Shown in pieces: positions 59,627 through 64,000 of a stretch of DNA of 64,000 bases. The notes beneath the pieces were generated by a model. That model did no database searches, had not been told where the DNA came from, and was given only the letters and a program-made list of their open reading frames with translations. The stretch comes from Amycolatopsis sp. cg9. GTDB taxonomy: Bacteria > Actinomycetota > Actinomycetes > Mycobacteriales > Pseudonocardiaceae. A program made the position numbers and the translations under genes. The stretch is taken from assembly GCF_041346945.1 (NCBI RefSeq), contig NZ_CP166850.1:930001-994000 (forward strand). Direction: 5' to 3'. How positions within the stretch are numbered: the stretch's first letter is position 1; the number at the start of each line of letters is the position of its first letter.

Positions 59627-60838
59627 TCACACCCGCTCGATGATGGTCGCGACGCCCATGCCGCCGCCGATGCACAGGGTCACCAGGGCGCGGCGCGCCT
59701 GGCGGCGTTCGAGCTCGTCGACCACGGTGCCGACCAGCATCGCGCCGGTGGCGCCGAGCGGGTGGCCCATGGCGATCGCGCCGCCGTTGACGTTGACCTT
59801 GTCCTCGTCGAGGTGCAGGTCCTTGATCCACTTGAGCACGACGGAAGCGAACGCCTCGTTGAGCTCCCACAGGTCGATGTCCTCGGGCTTGAGGCCCGCG
59901 GTCTTCAAGACCTTCTCGGTGGCGGGGGTCGGACCGGTGAGCATGATCGTCGGCTCGGAGCCGATCGACGCGGTCGCCACGATCCGGGCGCGTGGCGTCA
60001 GCCCGAAGGTCTTGCCGATCTGCTCGGAGCCGACGAGCACCAGCGCGGCGCCGTCGACGATGCCGGAGGAGTTGCCGCCGGTGTGGACGTGGTTGATCTT
60101 CTCGACCGAGTGGTACTTCTGCAGCGCGACGGCGTCGAAGCCGCCCAGCTCGCCGATGCCGGCGAAGGCGGGCTTGAGCTTGCCGAGGCCCTCGACGGTG
60201 GAGCCGGGGCGGCGGTGCTCGTCGTGGTCCAGCACGGTCACGCCGTTGATGTCCTTGACCGGGACGACGGACTTGGCGAAGTAGCCGCCGGACCACGCTG
60301 CCTCGGCGCGGTCCTGCGAGCGGACGGCCCAGCGGTCGACGTCCTCGCGGGAGAAGCCCTCGATGGTCGCGATCAGGTCGGCACCGGTGCCCTGCGGGAC
60401 GATGTAGTTGTCGTACGCGGTGGCCGGGTCCATGAACAGCGCGCCGCCGTCGGAGCCCATCGGTACGCGCGACATCGACTCGACGCCGCCGGCGATGACC
60501 AGGTTGTCCCAGCCGGAGCGGATCTTCTGCGCGGCGGTGTTGGTGGCTTCCAGGCCGGAGGCGCAGAAGCGGTTGAGCTGCACGCCCGCGACGGTCTCGG
60601 GCAGGCCGGCGTTCAGCGCCGCGGTGCGCGCGATGACCGCGCCCTGCTCGCCGACCGGGGAGACGACGCCGAGCACGATGTCGTCGATCACGGCGGGGTC
60701 GAGGTTCGGGTGGCGGACCTTGAGCTCTTCGATCAGGCCGACCACCAGGTCGACCGGCTTGGTGCCGTGCAGGGCACCGCCCTTGTTCTTGCCGCGAGGC
60801 GTGCGGATCGCCTCGTAGATGTAGGCCTCGCTACTCAC
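59627..60838 (-). CDS. Acetyl-CoA acyltransferase (thiolase)
   Basis: 403 aa. Nucleophile C92 in [25 protein letters not shown], catalytic His in [19 protein letters not shown], and second Cys in [12 protein letters not shown]. Cleaves 3-ketoacyl-CoA in the last step of beta-oxidation. First gene of the operon with the alpha subunit; divergent from the double TetR gene. Confidence 0.95.
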   Translation of the reverse strand: MSSEAYIYEAIRTPRGKNKGGALHGTKPVDLVVGLIEELKVRHPNLDPAVIDDIVLGVVSPVGEQGAVIARTAALNAGLPETVAGVQLNRFCASGLEATNTAAQKIRSGWDNLVIAGGVESMSRVPMGSDGGALFMDPATAYDNYIVPQGTGADLIATIEGFSREDVDRWAVRSQDRAEAAWSGGYFAKSVVPVKDINGVTVLDHDEHRRPGSTVEGLGKLKPAFAGIGELGGFDAVALQKYHSVEKINHVHTGGNSSGIVDGAALVLVGSEQIGKTFGLTPRARIVATASIGSEPTIMLTGPTPATEKVLKTAGLKPEDIDLWELNEAFASVVLKWIKDLHLDEDKVNVNGGAIAMGHPLGATGAMLVGTVVDELERRQARRALVTLCIGGGMGVATIIERV

Positions 60839-60904
60839 AGAACAACTCCTCGCGAGCGTGTGGGACGTCTTCGTACCGTGGCCGATGATACCGACCAGTA
60901 GGGC

Positions 60905-60916
60905 TAATGGCCATTA
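60905..60916. promoter_or_regulatory. Perfect palindrome TAATGGCCATTA in the thiolase/TetR promoter
   Basis: 12-bp palindrome 66 bp upstream of the thiolase start and 71 bp upstream of the TetR start. A second loose repeat, CCCAT-N7-ATGGG, lies about 20 bp further right. Fits a TetR operator for the beta-oxidation operon; inference. Confidence 0.55.
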
Positions 60917-60987
60917 ACATATCGCCGGATAACCCCATGGTGTCAATGGGTTGCAGGTGTGCCGTTAGCCGCTATCGTTCACTCACC

Positions 60988-62166
60988 ATGACCGACGTCG
61001 AGCGCACCACGCGCCCCCGCGACCGCAAGGCCCAGCTGGCCGCGGTGGCGGCGGAGCTGTTCCGCGCGCGCGGCTTCCCCGGGGTCGGCATCAAGGACAT
61101 AGCGGATGCGGCGGGCGTCACCGGCCCCGCGCTGTACCGCCACTTCGCGGACAAGCAGGCGATCCTGGCCTACGTCGTCCTCAGCGGCTTCGAAGACCTG
61201 GAGGCGGCGACGGCGGAAGCGCTGTCTGACTCCGTTCCGCCTTCCGACCAGCTGGAATCCCTGCTCCGCCGGCTCGCGACGCAGGCCGTCGAGCGCCGGG
61301 AGATCGCGGCGCTCTGGCGCTGGGAGGGCCGGCACCTGCCCAAGGAGGACCAGCGGGGGATCGCCCGCCGGTCGGCGCTCGCGCTGTCGGCGTGGTCGAA
61401 AGCGCTGCTCACCCAGCGCCCCGAACTGCCCGGCGAAGACGCGGAGCTGCTGTGCTGGGCGGCGCTGTCGGTGTTCGGCAGCGTGTCGGTGCACCACACG
61501 TCGGTGGCGCGCCGCCGCTTCGCCCAGTTGCTGGTCGAATTGGCGCTGGGTGTGCTGAACGCCACACTCCCCTCGCCGTCCGAGCCGCCGTCTCCGCCTT
61601 CGTTGCGGCTCGGCACACCGTCCCGTCGCGAGCAGGTCCTGGCGGAAGCGACGGCGCTGTTCGCCCAGCGCGGCTTCCACGACGTGAGCATGGAGGACAT
61701 CGGCGCGGCGGCGGGCATCGCGGGCCCGAGCGTCTACCGCCACTTCCCGAGCAAAGCGGCCCTGATGGTGGCGATCGGCCACCGCGCGGCGGACCGCCTG
61801 GCCCTCGCGGCCGAGCGCGCGCTCCAGGCACCGGACGAACACACGGCGCTGCGTCGCTTGGCGGAGTCGTACGTGCACACGATTCTGCACACGCCGGAAC
61901 TGCTGGTGTCGTTCTCGGCGGACCGCGTCACGATGCCCGACCGCGACAAAGCGGATCTGTTGCGCGTGCAACGCGATTACGTCGCCCAGTGGGTCACGCT
62001 GCTTTCCGCGGTGCACCCTTCCCTGCCGCCCCGGGAAGCGAAGATCACCGTCCACGCGGCGCTGACCATCGCAAACGACCTCGCGCGCACCCGCCGGGTG
62101 GCGGCCCGCCCCCACTTCGCGGCGGAGCTGACGACCCTCCTGCACACGGTGCTGGACGTAGCCTGA
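60988..62166 (+). CDS. TetR-type regulator with two fused TetR units
   Basis: 392 aa from ATG 60988, about twice the usual length. It has two complete TetR helix-turn-helix domains: AAVAAELFRARGFPGVGIKDIADAAGVTGPALYRHFADKQAILAYVV (about 15-65) and AEATALFAQRGFHDVSMEDIGAAAGIAGPSVYRHFPSKAALMVAIG (about 215-265), each followed by a helical ligand-type domain and joined by a Pro/Ser linker (PSPSEPPSPPS). Divergent from the thiolase operon, which it probably represses, with acyl-CoA as a plausible inducer. Confidence 0.9.
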   Translation: MTDVERTTRPRDRKAQLAAVAAELFRARGFPGVGIKDIADAAGVTGPALYRHFADKQAILAYVVLSGFEDLEAATAEALSDSVPPSDQLESLLRRLATQAVERREIAALWRWEGRHLPKEDQRGIARRSALALSAWSKALLTQRPELPGEDAELLCWAALSVFGSVSVHHTSVARRRFAQLLVELALGVLNATLPSPSEPPSPPSLRLGTPSRREQVLAEATALFAQRGFHDVSMEDIGAAAGIAGPSVYRHFPSKAALMVAIGHRAADRLALAAERALQAPDEHTALRRLAESYVHTILHTPELLVSFSADRVTMPDRDKADLLRVQRDYVAQWVTLLSAVHPSLPPREAKITVHAALTIANDLARTRRVAARPHFAAELTTLLHTVLDVA

Positions 62167-62265
62167 TCGGCGCACGGCGTCCGTCCCTGTCGAAACGGCC
62201 CGGAATGCGGGACAATGAAAACGGGCCGACGGGGTCCGCTCTCCCTGCGGAAGGGGAAAAGCGCG

Positions 62266-62454
62266 ATGCAAGCAGCTCGTTCCGGCGCAGAAGACGGAAT
62301 CGAATCCGAACTCCTCGACCTCGGCGGCGTCTCCCTCACCAGACTGCGCACCCTGGACGGCGGCGAACTGCGCAAGTCGTTGCGGCATGCGGTGGAACGG
62401 GCCTCGCACGTGCAAGTCACAGCCAGCGGAAGCGAGGCCAAACGAGTCGACTGA
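62266..62454 (+). CDS. FxsA-like short peptide, RiPP precursor-like
   Basis: 62 aa from ATG 62266 (AAGGGG ribosome site); ATG 62215 is an alternative. IESELLDLGGVSLTRLRTLDGGELRKSLRHAVERA resembles the conserved leader-like region of FXSXX-COOH peptides (LLDLxGVxLxxLxxLD...L..LR), but the C-terminus is VQVTASGSEAKRVD with no FxSxx ending. Directly precedes, by 2 bp, an HExxH peptide-modification enzyme, the standard partner of this family. Confidence 0.7.
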   Translation: MQAARSGAEDGIESELLDLGGVSLTRLRTLDGGELRKSLRHAVERASHVQVTASGSEAKRVD

Positions 62455-62456
62455 CC

Positions 62457-64000
62457 ATGGTTTCCGGGCAAACCGAGGATCCCGCCGCGGAACTGAACCG
62501 TCACCAGTTGCTCTGGTCGGACTTCGACGCGGTGGCCCGCGGCGAGGGCGGTACCGGGCCGCTGCGCAAACTGCGGGCGACCGAACGGAGCCGACGGCTC
62601 CTGCTGCTGCGCAATCTGGTCGAAGTGGTCACGAAATCCGAAGACCTGTACCGCCCGCTCCCCTCTCCGGAAACGGCCTGGGAACTGCTGGCCCGCGTCG
62701 AACACGCGGCGCCCCAAGCACTCGAGGCGATCCTCGCCCACCCGTACACCGGAACGTGGGCCGGTTACACGACCCGGCTGTACCGCCAGGACGTCACCGG
62801 TGTCTGCCCGTTCTGGGTGCACGTCGGGCACGTGCACTGCCTCGCCGCCGCGGCCGCCGTCCGAGCCGGGATCCCGTTCGAAACGGAAATCCCGGTCTGG
62901 CTGGGCAAAGCGGCACTGCCGACGCTCGGTTCGGCCCAGTTGCGCGCCGAAGCACCGTTCTCCGTCGCCACCGTCCGAGGCGACGGCAACGACGTCGAAA
63001 TCCGGAACCGCCACTCGGTGGTCCGCCTGCCGGCGCACCCGTCCACCGACGCACCGGGGTGGTCCGGGATCCGGACGACCGTGTGCTGGGCCGGTGAGCG
63101 ACGGCTCGAAGTCCGGCTCGACGACGTGGATCCCTATCGCGGGCTGTACGAACCGATCCTGCCTGACCGGCTGAGCCCGGTCGAAGTCGAATCGTGGCGG
63201 ACGGTGCTCGACGGCGCCTGGTCGCTGCTCGCCGAGCACCTACCGGATGTCGCGGACACGATGCGCGTCGGCCTGGACTCGATCGTGCCCGCGCCCACCG
63301 TCCCGTTCCGGCTGCCCAGCGCGTCGACCGGGGAAGCGTTCGGCAGCGCGATCGTCGCGTACGGCGAAGATCCCGCGACGCTGGCGGCCGCGCTGGTGCA
63401 CGAGTTCCACCACATCCGGCTGGGCGGACTGCTCCACCTCGTCCGGCTCAGCGTGGACGACCCGCGGGAACGGCTCTACGCACCGTGGCGCGCCGACCCC
63501 CGTCCGATCGGTGGCGTGCTGCACGGGATTTACGCTTTCTTCGGCGTCGCGTCGTTCTGGCGCGCGCTGGCCGCGGCGGAACCGGACCACGAACTCGCCG
63601 CGTTCGAGTTCGCGTTGTGGCGCGGGCAGGTCCGGCGCACGCTCGACGTGGTGCACGCCGACGAAAGCCTCACCGTCGCCGGGCGCCGGTTTCTCGCGGG
63701 TATCGCCGCCGAACTCGAGCCGTGGCAGGACGAGCCGGTCGCCGCGGCCCCTCGAACCTGGGCGCGGTTCGCGGCCGAAGACCACTATGCGGCCTGGCGG
63801 ACCAGGCACCTCCGCCCCGACGCCGGCGCGGTCGCGGAGCTGGCAGCGGCCTGGCGCGCCGGACTGGCGCGACCACGGTTCGCCGCCTTGCCCGAGCCGC
63901 GGGTCCCGACCCCGGTCCCGGACGGCGACTGGCACGACGCCCGCACGGACCTGATCCGCCTTCGCCTCGGCCCCGACGGTGCTACGCGGTTCGCCGCGCA
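62457..64000 (+). CDS. HExxH-motif putative peptide-modification enzyme (runs off right edge)
   Basis: From ATG 62457 the frame stays open to the window end (514 residues visible). The defining metal motif is HEFHH at residues 315-319 within AAALVHEFHHIRLGGLLHLVRL, followed by DPRPIGGVLHGIYAFFGVASFWRAL, typical of the HEXXH-motif domain proteins encoded beside FxsA peptides and radical-SAM FxsB. Members are thought to be 2-oxoglutarate/iron-dependent peptide hydroxylases. The radical-SAM partner, if present, would lie beyond 64000. Confidence 0.82.
   Translation, partial: MVSGQTEDPAAELNRHQLLWSDFDAVARGEGGTGPLRKLRATERSRRLLLLRNLVEVVTKSEDLYRPLPSPETAWELLARVEHAAPQALEAILAHPYTGTWAGYTTRLYRQDVTGVCPFWVHVGHVHCLAAAAAVRAGIPFETEIPVWLGKAALPTLGSAQLRAEAPFSVATVRGDGNDVEIRNRHSVVRLPAHPSTDAPGWSGIRTTVCWAGERRLEVRLDDVDPYRGLYEPILPDRLSPVEVESWRTVLDGAWSLLAEHLPDVADTMRVGLDSIVPAPTVPFRLPSASTGEAFGSAIVAYGEDPATLAAALVHEFHHIRLGGLLHLVRLSVDDPRERLYAPWRADPRPIGGVLHGIYAFFGVASFWRALAAAEPDHELAAFEFALWRGQVRRTLDVVHADESLTVAGRRFLAGIAAELEPWQDEPVAAAPRTWARFAAEDHYAAWRTRHLRPDAGAVAELAAAWRAGLARPRFAALPEPRVPTPVPDGDWHDARTDLIRLRLGPDGATRFAA

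Noticed and set aside
62215..62265. Longer N-terminus for the FxsA-like peptide
   Set aside because: The added 17 residues are basic and unlike FxsA starts, while ATG 62266 has AAGGGG close upstream; the longer form is not fully excluded.
1..64000. CRISPR arrays, tRNA/rRNA genes, insertion sequences, phage or plasmid genes
   Set aside because: No regularly spaced direct repeats, cloverleaf sequences, transposase or integrase motifs were seen on either strand.

Overview
The window is high-GC actinobacterial DNA (GC-rich third codon positions, many GTG starts and ATGA/GTGA stop-start overlaps). Gene content (two-domain bacterial PH proteins, PAC2, FCD-type GntR regulators, PF04672-type methyltransferases, an FxsA-like peptide with an HExxH enzyme) suggests a member of the Pseudonocardiales, most likely Amycolatopsis or a close relative; this genus call is inference. 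No rRNA, tRNA, CRISPR array, insertion sequence, phage gene or replication origin was seen.

Layout. 1-7.5 kb: small regulators and housekeeping-type genes: a PaaI thioesterase fragment and a divergent MarR regulator sharing a perfect 22-bp palindrome, a methyltransferase, PAC2, a PH-domain pair, a secreted DUF1080-type protein, IclR, GNAT, a 65-aa protein behind a LexA-like box, and a VOC protein. 7.5-15.3 kb: a class III aminotransferase, a CaiB-type CoA-transferase, two tandem secreted GH27 glycosidases (the second has lost most galactose-contacting residues) and an ArsR regulator. 15.5-23.6 kb: a minus-strand operon-like set (FAD amine oxidase, ThDP enzyme, hydantoinase/oxoprolinase A and B, SDR, GntR) with a 25-bp palindrome before the ThDP gene. 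23.7-28.4 kb: a WS/DGAT acyltransferase and a complete pqqA-C-D-E-B operon, followed by a decayed aldo/keto reductase.

28.4-30.5 kb: an ArsR gene, an MFS transporter and a small hypothetical gene. 30.6-40.7 kb: a catabolic cluster (amidase, 2-hydroxyacid dehydrogenase, two maleate isomerase/Asp-Glu racemase-fold proteins, GntR, tartrate/malate-type dehydrogenase, succinate-semialdehyde-type dehydrogenase, class III aminotransferase, DUF3830). Three copies of ATTGTC(A/G)ACAAT lie at its promoters, which points to one GntR-controlled regulon; the substrate is unknown. 41-48.3 kb: a 30-aa His-rich peptide gene with a strong ribosome site and terminator, an aldo/keto reductase, a flavin 2-hydroxyacid oxidase/ThDP decarboxylase pair, twin PF04672 methyltransferases and a DHA2 exporter.

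48.4-57.4 kb: a DUF3761 lipoprotein, a histidine kinase/response regulator/MMPL exporter set, a cyclase-like protein with a membrane partner, a GH92 mannosidase and a flavin reductase. 57.4-62.2 kb: a fatty-acid beta-oxidation pair (multifunctional alpha subunit and thiolase) divergent from a double-headed TetR-type protein. 62.2 kb to the right edge: an FxsA-like short peptide gene and an HExxH peptide-modification enzyme that runs off the window. Across the window a 12-mer, ATGTCCGATTGC, occurs five times exactly inside unrelated genes.
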